Source: an uncultured beta proteobacterium (GTDB lineage Bacteria; Pseudomonadota; Gammaproteobacteria; Burkholderiales; Rhodocyclaceae). Taken from it: 10,657 nucleotides of DNA. This document shows positions 1-7,102 of the stretch, piece by piece. The notes below the pieces were generated by a model, which saw only the letters and a program-made list of their open reading frames with translations, searched no databases and was not told the origin of the DNA. Within the stretch, counting starts at the first letter, position 1. Each line of letters begins with the position of its first letter. The stretch spans positions 1 to 10,657 of the forward strand of contig CAIXAY010000532.1 in the NCBI GenBank assembly GCA_903917505.1, in the 5' to 3' direction. The position numbers were made by a program, and so were the translations under genes.

Positions 1-621
1 CAGCAGGCGTTCGACGAAGCCATAGACCGTCGCCGCGGTGCGCGGATCGCTGACCGCCGCCCAGTGCGAGAAGGCCTTGATCGCGCCGCCGATCGGCGGC
101 CAGACGACCGACAGCGCGGCGCCGAGCGCGATCGCCCCGAGCGCCGTGACGATAGGCACGAAGCGCTTGCCAGCGAAGAAGCCGAGGTAGGTCGGCAGGG
201 CAATGCGGAAAAAGCGGTTGAACATGTAGGCCGCGAGCCCGCCGGCGAGAATGCCGCCGAACACGCCGGTCTGGATCGACGGCAGCCCCATGATCGTGTC
301 GGGCTTGACGCCCATGATGCCGGCCATCACGCCCAATGTCACCGTCATGACCAGGAAGCCGACGGTCGCGGCGATGGCCGCGACCCCGTCGTTTTCGGTG
401 AAGCCGAGCGCGACGCCGATGGCGAAGATCAGCGGCAGGTTGCCGAAAATCACGTCGCCCGCGTTCTTCATCAGCGCGAGAATGGCCAGCGCGAAGGCGT
501 TGGTGGTGTGGAAGTCGGTCGCGCCGATGCCCAGCAGCAGGCCGGCGACCGGCAGCACGGCCACCGGCAGCATCAGCGATTTGCCGATTTTCTGCAGTAC
601 GGCGAAAGCATTTTTGAACAT
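1..621 (-). CDS. ptsG: PTS glucose-type permease EIIC(B), PtsG-like, 3' end outside window
   Basis: This is the membrane permease of a phosphotransferase system; it imports a sugar and phosphorylates it on the way in. The 207 visible residues are the N-terminal part of an EIIC domain. The start [20 protein letters not shown], the segment [20 protein letters not shown] (62-81), [10 protein letters not shown] (147-156) and VVWPPIG (172-178) closely match what I recall of E. coli PtsG rather than NagE. Hydrophobic helices are evident at about 17-34, 61-75, 82-104, 117-133 and 153-175. The C-terminal EIIC remainder and any EIIB domain lie beyond the left edge. The ATG has GGAG about 8 bases upstream. 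It starts 27 bp after the EIIA-HPr-EI fusion, so the two are almost certainly cotranscribed, and that fusion supplies the missing EIIA. Glucose is the family default, but the phospho-beta-glucosidase gene upstream makes a beta-glucoside possible. Confidence 0.9.
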   Translation of the reverse strand, partial: MFKNAFAVLQKIGKSLMLPVAVLPVAGLLLGIGATDFHTTNAFALAILALMKNAGDVIFGNLPLIFAIGVALGFTENDGVAAIAATVGFLVMTVTLGVMAGIMGVKPDTIMGLPSIQTGVFGGILAGGLAAYMFNRFFRIALPTYLGFFAGKRFVPIVTALGAIALGAALSVVWPPIGGAIKAFSHWAAVSDPRTAATVYGFVERLL

Positions 622-648
622 GGTGTGAATCTCCGAAGGCGGCGAGGA

Positions 649-3189
649 TCAATCGGCGAAGGCGGCGAGGCGCGCCCGGACTTCGGTGGTGGTGCCCATC
701 TGCACAACCTCCTGCGCCAGCAGCTGGCACTCGGCGAGCGAGAGGCGCTTGACCAGCGCCTTGATCGCCGGGATCGCCGGCACCGATACCGACAGTTCAT
801 GGACGCCGAGGCCGATCAGCACCGGCACGGCCATCGGGTCGGAGGCCATGCCGCCGCACACGCCGACCCACTTGCCGTGCTTGCGCGCGCCTTCGCAAGT
901 GAGCGCGATCATTTTGAGCACGGCCGGATGCAGGCCGTCGGCTTTCTTCGCCAGCTTGGGATTGCCGCGGTCCATGGCCAGCGTGTATTGGGTCAGGTCA
1001 TTGGTGCCGATAGAGAAGAAGTCCGCTTCGCGCGCGAACTGCTCGGCCATCACCGCGGCCGAAGGCACCTCGATCATCACGCCGACCTTCACGTCGGTAT
1101 GGCCCTTGGCAAAATGCTCCTCGGCGAGAATGGCGGCGAGGATGGCCTTCGCCTCGCGCAGCTCTTCGAGCGTGGCGATCATCGGGAACATGATGTGCAG
1201 CTTGGCCAGCCGCGCCGTGCGCAGGATGGCGCGCAACTGGGTGCGGAACATTTCCGGCTGATCGAGGCTGACGCGCACGCCGCGCAGCCCGAGGAAAGGA
1301 TTGTCTTCTTTGGGCAATGGCAGGTAGGGCAAAGGCTTGTCGCCGCCGACGTCGAGCGTGCGGATGACCAGCGTGCGCTCGCTGCCGAGCGCCTCGGCGA
1401 CAGCCGTGTAGGCCGCGGCCTGCTCTTCCTCGTCGGGCGCCGTCGCGCGATCGTCGAAGAGGAATTCGGAACGCAGCAGGCCGACACCTTCGGCGCCGTT
1501 GGCCACGCCCTCGAGCGCGTCCCCGGCGTTGCGCACATTGGCCACCACTTCGATATGCTGGCCGTCGGTGGTCACCGCCGGGGCGAAGGCGCCGGCCAGT
1601 TCCTCCGTGCGTATGGCGGCCTGGCGCGCGACGCGCTCGTGCGCCGCGGCGATCCCGGCCGCGCTCGGATTGCGCTGCAGCAGCCCCTTGCTGCCGTCGA
1701 GCACGACCAGCGTACCGTCGGCCAGCGCCAGCGCCGCCTCGTCGATGCCGCAGATGGCCGGGATGCCGAACGAGCGCGCGAGGATCGCCACGTGGCTGGT
1801 CGCCCCGCCGGTCGTGGTGCAGAAGCCGAGCAGCTTGCTGCGATCGAAGGCGGCCGTGTCGGACGGGGTGAGTTCCTCGGCGATCAGAATAGCCCCTTCG
1901 GGCACGACGACCTGCGCCTGCTTGACGCCGGCGAGCAGCGCCAGAACACGGCGTCCGACGTCGCGGATGTCGTTGCCGCGTTCGCGCAGCAGCGCATTGT
2001 TGTCGCCGGCAAGCGCTTCCAGGCGGCCGGCGTATTCCGTGAACGCGGCGCGCCAGGCGAAGGCCGCGCTCTTCCCCTGGCTAATACCCTGGATCGCCAG
2101 GTCGATGAGGTCGGGATCTTCGAGCAGTTCCTCGTGCGCGCCGAGAATCTGCGCCTTGGTCGGGTCGGAGAACTGCCCCTCGAGCGCCTTGATCTGCGCG
2201 CGCGCGTCGTGCAGCGCGGCGTCGAGCTTGCTCCGCTCATGCGTCGGCGTGCCGCCGTTTTCGGCGACCTCGATCGCCTGGTGGCGGAACTGCACGACGC
2301 GGCCGACCGCCAGGCCGGGCGAGGCCGAAACGCCGACGAGTTCGTCGGCCGAAGCGGCGATGGCGCGCTGCGGCGTCACAGCAGCAGGCGCCTGCGGCGC
2401 ATCGCCGGGCTTCTCGCCGCAACCTTCGGCGAGCAGGAGCGAGAGCTTGCGCACCGCTTCGTTGGCATCGGGACCGCTGGCCTTGACTCGGATCGCGTCG
2501 CCGAGCTTGGTGGCCAGCCCCAGGATGGACACCACCGACTTGGCGTTGGCTTCGCCGGTCTCGCGCAGGAGGCGAATGTCGGACTTGAATTTTTTCGCTT
2601 CGGCGGCGAGCAGCGCGGCCGGCCGGGCGTGCAAACCGGAGGCGTTGGGCAGGCTAACCGGATCGCCGGTGATTGCAATTCCCGCACTGGCCGCGGCCGT
2701 GGCGACGGCGGCGGTTTCCGCGAGTTCCAGCGTCAACACCACCGACTTGCCGGCGACGACGAGGCCGCTCGCTGGAATGAAGCGCGCAACCTTCTCGACG
2801 TTGGCGATCAGAATCTGGGTCAGCAGACTGAGCGCCTTGCGGGCGACGAGGTCGGCGTCGAAGCTGATCAGCACCTGGCCGATGTCGACATGGTCGCCCT
2901 CTTTGACTTTCGCCGTAAAGCCCTCGCCCTTGAGCGCCACGGTATCGATGCCGATATGCAGCAGCACTTCGATCCCCTGCGCGGTGGTGATGGTCAGCGC
3001 GTGATTGGCGCGGTGCAACTGGGTCACGATTCCGGCGACCGGCGCAAGCAGGTCGGTCGAGGTCGGATCGAGCGAAACGCCGTCGCCGACCATCTTCTGG
3101 GCAAAAACCGGATCGGGCACGGATTCCAGCGCGACCAGAATACCGGACAGGGGCGCAAGCAATTCAAGGCGGACGGGGGGCGTACTCAT
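649..3189 (-). CDS. PTS multiphosphoryl transfer protein, EIIA(Glc)-HPr-EI fusion
   Basis: A single 846-residue cytosolic protein carries three phosphotransfer modules in the order EIIA (about 1-150), HPr (about 175-262) and enzyme I (about 283-846). EI takes phosphate from PEP and passes it through HPr to EIIA and then to the EIIB of the permease. In EIIA the two glucose-family histidines are present, His63 (ANHAL) and His78 (LLHIGIDTV). In HPr the phospho-His is His187 in ASGLHARPAA, and Ser218 aligns with regulatory Ser46. In EI the phospho-His is His466 in GGATSHVAILAR; the PEP-site segments FSIGTNDLTQYTLAMDRGN (725-743) and Cys778 in GVCGGMASDP are intact. An Ala/Pro-rich linker (about 263-281) separates HPr from EI. 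The ATG has AGGAG 9 bases upstream. The gene lies between GH1 and ptsG in the same orientation. Fusions of this order are known in Betaproteobacteria (NagF) and, with a fructose-type EIIA, as FruB; here EIIA is glucose-type. Confidence 0.96.
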   Translation of the reverse strand: MSTPPVRLELLAPLSGILVALESVPDPVFAQKMVGDGVSLDPTSTDLLAPVAGIVTQLHRANHALTITTAQGIEVLLHIGIDTVALKGEGFTAKVKEGDHVDIGQVLISFDADLVARKALSLLTQILIANVEKVARFIPASGLVVAGKSVVLTLELAETAAVATAAASAGIAITGDPVSLPNASGLHARPAALLAAEAKKFKSDIRLLRETGEANAKSVVSILGLATKLGDAIRVKASGPDANEAVRKLSLLLAEGCGEKPGDAPQAPAAVTPQRAIAASADELVGVSASPGLAVGRVVQFRHQAIEVAENGGTPTHERSKLDAALHDARAQIKALEGQFSDPTKAQILGAHEELLEDPDLIDLAIQGISQGKSAAFAWRAAFTEYAGRLEALAGDNNALLRERGNDIRDVGRRVLALLAGVKQAQVVVPEGAILIAEELTPSDTAAFDRSKLLGFCTTTGGATSHVAILARSFGIPAICGIDEAALALADGTLVVLDGSKGLLQRNPSAAGIAAAHERVARQAAIRTEELAGAFAPAVTTDGQHIEVVANVRNAGDALEGVANGAEGVGLLRSEFLFDDRATAPDEEEQAAAYTAVAEALGSERTLVIRTLDVGGDKPLPYLPLPKEDNPFLGLRGVRVSLDQPEMFRTQLRAILRTARLAKLHIMFPMIATLEELREAKAILAAILAEEHFAKGHTDVKVGVMIEVPSAAVMAEQFAREADFFSIGTNDLTQYTLAMDRGNPKLAKKADGLHPAVLKMIALTCEGARKHGKWVGVCGGMASDPMAVPVLIGLGVHELSVSVPAIPAIKALVKRLSLAECQLLAQEVVQMGTTTEVRARLAAFAD

Positions 3190-3252
3190 CGATCCACTCC
3201 TATTTCGATTCAGCTCAGGTTTGGCGCGGCTGAATATCGCATTGGTGATGGC

Positions 3253-3281
3253 ATAGTAACGAAGCGCATATGCTTTAACAA
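3253..3281 (-). promoter_or_regulatory. Possible sigma70 promoter of the EIIA-HPr-EI gene
   Basis: Read on the minus strand, TTGTTA (3281-3276) is followed by a 17-bp spacer and TACTAT (3258-3253), each matching the consensus at four of six positions. The spacer holds the 8-bp palindrome GCATATGC. It lies in the 126-bp gap between GH1 and the PTS fusion, about 64 bases before the fusion ATG. It would let the PTS genes be made without GH1. The match is imperfect and read by eye. Confidence 0.4.
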
Positions 3282-3315
3282 TGCCGGTGCTGTCGTCATC
3301 CTTTCCCGCGCGAGC

Positions 3316-4749
3316 CTAGAGCCCCGCCCCGTTATCGGCGATGACCGTCCGATACCAGAAGAAACTGTCCTTGCGGATTCGTCGCAGTTCTTTGGCATCC
3401 TGCTCGTCGCGATCGACATAGACAAACCCGTAGCGCTTCTGGTAGCCATTGAGCCAGCTGAGAAGATCGGTGAACGACCAGGCACAGTAGCCGAGCAGGT
3501 CGACGCCATCGTTGATCGCCTCCTTGCAGGCGATGATGTGGGCTTTCAGATAGGCGATCCGGTAATCGTCGCGGATGCGGTCCCCTTCCTCCAGCCGATC
3601 GAATTCGCCGAGCCCGTTCTCGGTGATCAGGATCGGCAAGGCATAGCGCGCGGCAAGACGGCGCAGGCCGACGCGCAGCCCGGCCGGATCGATGGTCCAG
3701 TCCCAGTTCGTCGTTTCCAGATGCGGATTGACCGCCGTCCTGTACAAGCCCGGCACCCCGCTCGACGGCGTGCTGCCATTCACGCCCGTGGTATTGATGC
3801 GCTGCATCGTCTGGCCATCCGGATTATCGGTGTAGGTCAGGCTCTGGTAATAGTTCACGCCAATGAAGTCCGGACGATTATGCCGCAAGAGATCGAGGTC
3901 CCCGGGCAGAATATCGGGAGCCTCCCCCACCTCGCGCAGACAGGCGAGCGCAGCCTGCGGATAACGCCCCAGGCAATAGGCGTCCAGCCACCAGTCATTG
4001 GTGAACGCTTCGGCATTTTCGCAGGCCAGCAGGTCCTTCGGGTGGCATGACAGCGGGTAGGCCGGCGAATAGGCAAAGCTCGGGCCGATCAGACCGTCGG
4101 GAACGCAGCGGCGAAACGCGCCTATCGCCCGGGCATTGGCGAGAAAGGCAATGTGGTTGGCCGCGAAGAATCGCTTGCGATCTCGCACAGCGGGCGGATG
4201 GGCGCCGATTTGGTAGGCGTTGCTCAGGTTGTAGTTCTGCTCGTTGAGCGATACCCAGTATTTCACCTTGCCTGCAAAACGCCGGAACAGCGTGACGCAA
4301 TACGCTTCAAAATCGGCAATGATGCGTCTGTCCTCCCAGCCACTGTACGCATCCTGCAAGGGCTGCGGCAAGTCCCAGTGATAAAGCGTCAGCACCGGCT
4401 CGATGTGGTTCGCCAGCAAGGCGTCGACCAGCGCTTCGTAGAAAGCGAGACCCGCTTCGTTCGGCGCGCCCCGGCCTTGCGGGTAAATGCGCGGCCAACT
4501 GACCGAGAAGCGATAGGCCTTGAGCCCCATTTCGGCCATCAGGGCCACGTCCTCCCTGAAGCGATGGTAATGGTCGACAGCGACATCGCCATTGCTGCCG
4601 CGGAAGGTTGCGCCAGGCTGCTTGCAGAACGTGTCCCATACCGACGGGCCCTTGCCATCGACGTCCCATGCGCCTTCCGCCTGATAGGCCGCAGACGCGG
4701 CGCCCCACAAGAAACCGTCAGGAAATTCATTGCGTTTTGGGCGATGCAT
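3316..4749 (-). CDS. GH1 6-phospho-beta-glucosidase
   Basis: A 477-residue glycoside hydrolase family 1 enzyme of the usual length, with no signal peptide, so cytosolic. The family start FPDGFLWGAASAAYQAEGA (9-27) is present. The acid/base is Glu170 in SLNEQN and the nucleophile is Glu377 in ITENGLG; Gln24 and His124 (YHWDLP) line the glycone site. Near the C terminus SWLNGYQKRYG gives Ser431, Lys438 and Tyr440. These have the same spacing as the phosphate-binding Ser/Lys/Tyr set of LacG-type enzymes, where plain beta-glucosidases carry an NFEW-type motif. It should therefore hydrolyse 6-phospho-beta-glucosides or related 6-phospho-glycosides delivered by a PTS. It is first in the minus-strand cluster, 126 bp ahead of the PTS genes, which fits. 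The ATG has AAGGAAG upstream. Aglycone and glucose-versus-galactose preference cannot be read from the sequence. Confidence 0.93.
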   Translation of the reverse strand: MHRPKRNEFPDGFLWGAASAAYQAEGAWDVDGKGPSVWDTFCKQPGATFRGSNGDVAVDHYHRFREDVALMAEMGLKAYRFSVSWPRIYPQGRGAPNEAGLAFYEALVDALLANHIEPVLTLYHWDLPQPLQDAYSGWEDRRIIADFEAYCVTLFRRFAGKVKYWVSLNEQNYNLSNAYQIGAHPPAVRDRKRFFAANHIAFLANARAIGAFRRCVPDGLIGPSFAYSPAYPLSCHPKDLLACENAEAFTNDWWLDAYCLGRYPQAALACLREVGEAPDILPGDLDLLRHNRPDFIGVNYYQSLTYTDNPDGQTMQRINTTGVNGSTPSSGVPGLYRTAVNPHLETTNWDWTIDPAGLRVGLRRLAARYALPILITENGLGEFDRLEEGDRIRDDYRIAYLKAHIIACKEAINDGVDLLGYCAWSFTDLLSWLNGYQKRYGFVYVDRDEQDAKELRRIRKDSFFWYRTVIADNGAGL

Positions 4750-4800
4750 CGTGCTTGCTTCCTTATCCGTGCGGCGTGAGTCGTCCTATGGTATCCGCAA

Positions 4801-4811
4801 CAGGCGGCCTG
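4801..4811. promoter_or_regulatory. Short palindrome upstream of GH1, possible operator
   Basis: CAGGCGGCCTG is a perfect inverted repeat with 5-bp arms around a single G. It lies 52 bases upstream of the GH1 ATG, just upstream of the -10-like ATACCATA read on the minus strand. Its position suits a repressor site for the GH1/PTS genes, but an 11-bp palindrome of this GC content can arise by chance. Confidence 0.25.
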
Positions 4812-4900
4812 ATGAAGCGGCGGACGCAGTTTTCGCCAATCCGCGAACCCTGATATCGCGCAGCACCGGCCGGGACAGGCAAGGCATCGCTCCCGGAATC

Positions 4901-4922
4901 AATGAATACTTTATAGTATCTG
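4901..4922 (+). promoter_or_regulatory. Inverted-repeat operator upstream of dctP1, copy 1
   Basis: ATACT (4906-4910) and AGTAT (4915-4919) form a perfect inverted repeat around TTAT. The context AATGnATAC-N6-GTATCTG recurs at 7042-7063 in front of the isomerase gene, in the same position relative to TTGACA. Its centre is about 10 bp upstream of the -35 box, so the bound protein could repress by overlap or activate from near -45. Short ATAC/GTAT arms are the style of GntR-type operators, but the regulator is not in the window and its family is a guess. Confidence 0.7.
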
Positions 4923-4951
4923 TTGACATGCCTCGAGGTGTCCTCTATCGT
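4923..4951 (+). promoter_or_regulatory. Sigma70 promoter of the dctP1-kce operon
   Basis: A perfect -35 box TTGACA (4923-4928) is followed by a 17-bp spacer and the -10 box TATCGT (4946-4951). Transcription should begin near 4958, leaving a leader of about 120 nt before the dctP1 ATG. The same arrangement with the same spacer length occurs at 7064-7092, which strongly supports function. Confidence 0.75.
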
Positions 4952-4975
4952 ATTTTCTGAATTCTTGACCGGCTT

Positions 4976-4999
4976 CGGGGAGGGGTTCGCATTTCCCCG
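4976..4999 (+). other. Leader hairpin of the dctP1 transcript
   Basis: CGGGGA (4976-4981) pairs with TCCCCG (4994-4999) across a 12-nt loop, about 20 nt into the predicted transcript. There is no T run after it, so it is not an intrinsic terminator. It may stabilise the 5' end of the mRNA. A 6-bp stem is weak evidence alone, though the other promoter also has a hairpin just after its start. Confidence 0.35.
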
Positions 5000-5081
5000 C
5001 CGGGCTGCCCAGTATTCTCTGTCCGAGTTTCACCGAACCAGAAAAATCGAATTCAAACGATTGATCAACCAAGGAGGGGTC

Positions 5082-6080
5082 ATGAGAACTAACAAGCTGC
5101 TGGCGGCTTTCGCGCTGACCAGCATGGCGTTGGCCACGGGGGCATACGCTCAGACGGTTCTGAAGTTCAGCCATACAGACCAGCAACAGGGCGGGCGGCA
5201 TGCGGCGGCGCAGATCTTTGCCAAGAAAGTCGCCGACTACACGCAGAACCGCTACAAGGTTAACGTCTTCTGCTGCAGCCAGCTCGGCAACGATCCGAAG
5301 AACATCGAACAACTCGTCGCCGGCGGCATCGACTTCACGGTTTCCGGAACCGGTTCCTACGCTCCCTTCATCGACAATCTGAATCTCACCGCCCTGCCCT
5401 TCCTGTTCGACAGCTACGAGCAGGGCTGGAAGTTCTACGACGAATCGAAGTGGCTGAAGGCGCAGTTCGACAAGGGCCCGGCCAAGGGGCTGCGCTTCCT
5501 GGCAACCTGGGAAGCCGGATTCCGCTGCATGACCACCAAGGATGTGCTTAACAGCCCGGCCGACGCCAAGGGCAAGAAGCTGCGCACCTTCCCGAACGAA
5601 ATGATGCGCTGGCTGCTCGAGGACATCGGTTTCGGCGTGCAGATCATGCCGCTGCCGGAAGTGTATCTGGCGATTCAGCAGGGCGCGATCGCCGGCCAGG
5701 AAAACCCGATCGATACGATCTACTCGAACAAGTTCTACGAAGTCGCGCCGAACATCACGATGACCCGCCACGTCTACAGCCCGATCCCGCTGGCGATTTC
5801 GGAAAAGACCTGGCAGAAGCTCTCGCCGGCCGACCAGAAAGCGATCACCCAGGCCGCCGTCGAAGCCGGCGCCTGGAACCGCATCGAGGTCAAGTCGAGC
5901 GAAGAGAAACAGATGGCCGAGATGGCCAGCAAGGGCGCCAAGATCAACAGCCCGAACCTGGCGCCCTTCCGCGAAGCGGTCAAGCCGACGCTCGAGAAGG
6001 CCAAGCTCAAGTACGGCGCCGATGTCGATGCGATCATGGCCGACGTCAATGCCGTGCGCAAGGCGCTGCCGGTCAAGTAA
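5082..6080 (+). CDS. dctP: TRAP transporter solute-binding protein, DctP family, paralog 1
   Basis: A periplasmic receptor that captures a solute, usually an organic or sugar acid, and delivers it to the DctQM membrane subunits. It has 332 residues. The signal peptide ends in TGAYA, with likely cleavage before Gln24. The mature start QTVLKFSHTD, QLGND (67-71), the ligand-carboxylate Arg168 in KKLRTFPNEM, and GQENPIDTIYSNKFYEVAPN (205-224) are DctP family hallmarks. The ATG at 5082 is chosen for its signal peptide and ideal AAGGAGG; the upstream TTG at 4923 in the same frame is the -35 box. Cys64-Cys65 stand where DctP proteins usually carry a Pro plus a small or polar residue. No membrane subunits follow; the next gene is kce. 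It probably shares DctQM with the close paralog at 8236. The substrate is unknown. Confidence 0.93.
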   Translation: MRTNKLLAAFALTSMALATGAYAQTVLKFSHTDQQQGGRHAAAQIFAKKVADYTQNRYKVNVFCCSQLGNDPKNIEQLVAGGIDFTVSGTGSYAPFIDNLNLTALPFLFDSYEQGWKFYDESKWLKAQFDKGPAKGLRFLATWEAGFRCMTTKDVLNSPADAKGKKLRTFPNEMMRWLLEDIGFGVQIMPLPEVYLAIQQGAIAGQENPIDTIYSNKFYEVAPNITMTRHVYSPIPLAISEKTWQKLSPADQKAITQAAVEAGAWNRIEVKSSEEKQMAEMASKGAKINSPNLAPFREAVKPTLEKAKLKYGADVDAIMADVNAVRKALPVK

Positions 6081-6094
6081 GCAGTGAATCAGGA

Positions 6095-6125
6095 GACAGC
6101 ATCGTCCGCTCCGGGCGATGCTGTC
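6095..6125 (+). other. Strong intercistronic hairpin between dctP1 and kce
   Basis: GACAGCATCG (6095-6104) pairs perfectly with CGATGCTGTC (6116-6125). Inside it, CCG (6106-6108) can pair with CGG (6112-6114), and T6105 with G6115 as a wobble, giving about 14 pairs around a CTC loop. No T run follows, so full termination is doubtful. Placed 14 nt after a receptor gene, it fits a 3' mRNA protector or partial terminator that raises receptor yield over downstream kce. Confidence 0.7.
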
Positions 6126-6168
6126 GCGCCGATGGTCGCGACGACATCGGCTGCGTGAGGATCATTCG

Positions 6169-6975
6169 ATGCAAAAGAAAATCGTCATTGCGCTTGCGCC
6201 AACGAGTGGCAAGCCCGGCATGCCCAACAACCCGATTCAGCCGGCAGCCATCGCCGCCGATGTGATCGACTGTGCGCGTGCCGGTGCCTCCGTCGTGCAT
6301 CTGCACGCTCGCGACAGGCAAGGCCGCTTGAGCACCGACCTCAGTGCTTTCAACGAGGCGGTACAGACGATCAAGGACGGCTGCGACATCATTCTCGAGG
6401 CCTCGACCGGCGGGCTGTCGGAGCTGACGCCGGAAGAGCGGGCGCTGCCGGCGGGCAATCCGCATGCGGAGATCGCCTCGCTCAACATCGGCTCGGTGAA
6501 CTTCGGCGATCTCGTCTATCAGAACGGCATGAAGGATGTGCGCTACTGGCTCAAGGTGCTCGCCGCGAAGGGGGCCAAGCCCAGCCTCGAGGTCTTCGAT
6601 ACCGGCAACATCGAATCGGCGCATCAGATGATCAGCGAGGGCCTGGTCAGCCTGCCCTGTAATTTCGGTTTTGTTTTCGGACTCAAATGGGGCATGGCCT
6701 ATCATCCGGCGATCCTCGCCTACCTGAAGTCCCGTGTTCCCGCCGGCAGCAACTGGGGCGCCGACTTCTTCGACAGTACGGATTTTTCCCAGCACCTGGA
6801 CGCCGCGCGGGAGGGCGCCACGATCCTGCGGGTCGGCTTCGAAGACTCGAATCAATACAACGGGAAGATCGCCGCGAGCAATGCCGAGCTGGTCATCGCC
6901 GTGCGCGAGGAACTCGAAGGCGCCGGCTATTCGATCGCCACGACGAGCGAAGCCAGAGCCATTCTCGGTCTCTGA
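6169..6975 (+). CDS. BKACE/Kce-family beta-keto acid cleavage enzyme (DUF849)
   Basis: A 268-residue TIM-barrel enzyme of the beta-keto acid cleavage family, whose founder Kce converts 3-keto-5-aminohexanoate plus acetyl-CoA into aminobutyryl-CoA and acetoacetate. The zinc ligands are visible as His44 and His46 in VVHLHARD and Glu225 in RVGFED. Other hallmarks are the N-terminal IALAPTSG, EASTGG (77-82) and NIGSVNFG (106-113). Members act on many 3-oxo acids, and specificity cannot be read here. The ATG at 6169 has GAGG 8 bases upstream. An in-frame ATG at 6118 lies inside the 6095-6125 hairpin and adds an Arg-rich stretch foreign to the family, so it is rejected. The gene lies 88 bp after dctP1, apparently in the same operon, suggesting it cleaves the imported solute or a derivative. 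Family is near certain; reaction is not. Confidence 0.92.
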   Translation: MQKKIVIALAPTSGKPGMPNNPIQPAAIAADVIDCARAGASVVHLHARDRQGRLSTDLSAFNEAVQTIKDGCDIILEASTGGLSELTPEERALPAGNPHAEIASLNIGSVNFGDLVYQNGMKDVRYWLKVLAAKGAKPSLEVFDTGNIESAHQMISEGLVSLPCNFGFVFGLKWGMAYHPAILAYLKSRVPAGSNWGADFFDSTDFSQHLDAAREGATILRVGFEDSNQYNGKIAASNAELVIAVREELEGAGYSIATTSEARAILGL

Positions 6976-6979
6976 GAGC

Positions 6980-6997
6980 CGGGCCGGCAGCGGCCCG
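6980..6997 (+). terminator. Hairpin after kce, possible terminator without T tract
   Basis: CGGGCCG (6980-6986) and CGGCCCG (6991-6997) form a perfect 7-bp GC stem with loop GCAG, starting 5 nt after the kce stop and before the next promoter at 7064. Position and stability suit the end of the dctP1-kce transcript. The missing T run means it could be a 3' stabiliser instead. Confidence 0.45.
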
Positions 6998-7041
6998 AAG
7001 CGCTAACGCGCGCACCGCGAAAGAGGCGTAAACCGGAAATT

Positions 7042-7063
7042 AATGCATACATTACGGTATCTG
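7042..7063 (+). promoter_or_regulatory. Inverted-repeat operator upstream of the isomerase gene, copy 2
   Basis: ATAC (7047-7050) and GTAT (7057-7060) are inverted arms around ATTACG. The arms, the preceding AATG and the following CTG are identical to copy 1 at 4901-4922, while the six central bases differ. Conservation of arms but not centre is what a dimeric regulator's operator should look like. It implies that both transcripts belong to one regulon. Confidence 0.7.
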
Positions 7064-7092
7064 TTGACACATTTTATGAACTTCTTTATGGT
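7064..7092 (+). promoter_or_regulatory. Sigma70 promoter of the isomerase-dctP2-dctQM operon
   Basis: TTGACA (7064-7069), a 17-bp spacer and TATGGT (7087-7092) form a good promoter with transcription expected near 7099. The in-frame ATG at 7093 overlaps the end of this promoter and so cannot be the isomerase start. GTAT also follows at the end of the -10 box here (7091-7094) and in copy 1 (4950-4953), 34 bp after the operator GTAT in both. Confidence 0.75.
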
Positions 7093-7102
7093 ATGCACAA
7101 TT

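Larger units (their letters stand above)
4750..5081. other. Divergent intergenic control region
   Basis: This 332-bp gap separates the leftward PTS/GH1 genes from the rightward TRAP genes and has no convincing gene of its own. Its right half holds a clear promoter with an inverted-repeat operator for dctP1 (4901-4951), a GC-rich leader hairpin (4976-4999), and a strong ribosome site AAGGAGG at 5071-5077. Its left half must hold the GH1 promoter. I see only a weak minus-strand candidate (-10-like TACCAT near 4788-4793) and the palindrome at 4801-4811. Confidence 0.75.

Noticed and set aside
622..648. Terminator or promoter between the PTS fusion and ptsG
   Set aside because: The 27-bp gap holds only a ribosome site; no hairpin or promoter boxes are visible.
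64..4050. A 1328-codon plus-strand open frame opposite ptsG, the PTS fusion and GH1
   Set aside because: It is antisense to three well-recognised genes, reads through two gene boundaries, and is rich in Arg, Gly, Asp, His and Gln without domains. Long antisense frames are expected opposite GC-biased genes.
4923..5081. N-terminal extension of dctP1 from TTG 4923
   Set aside because: The TTG is the -35 box itself, the added residues precede a proper signal peptide, and the best ribosome site serves the ATG at 5082.
4911..5771. 286-codon minus-strand open frame opposite dctP1, and a similar one opposite dctP2 (8287-9072)
   Set aside because: Both are mirror images of the same coding sequence and resemble each other only because the receptors are paralogs.
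6118..6168. Upstream ATG start for kce
   Set aside because: It lies inside the strong hairpin, lacks a ribosome site and adds an Arg-rich stretch not seen in the family.
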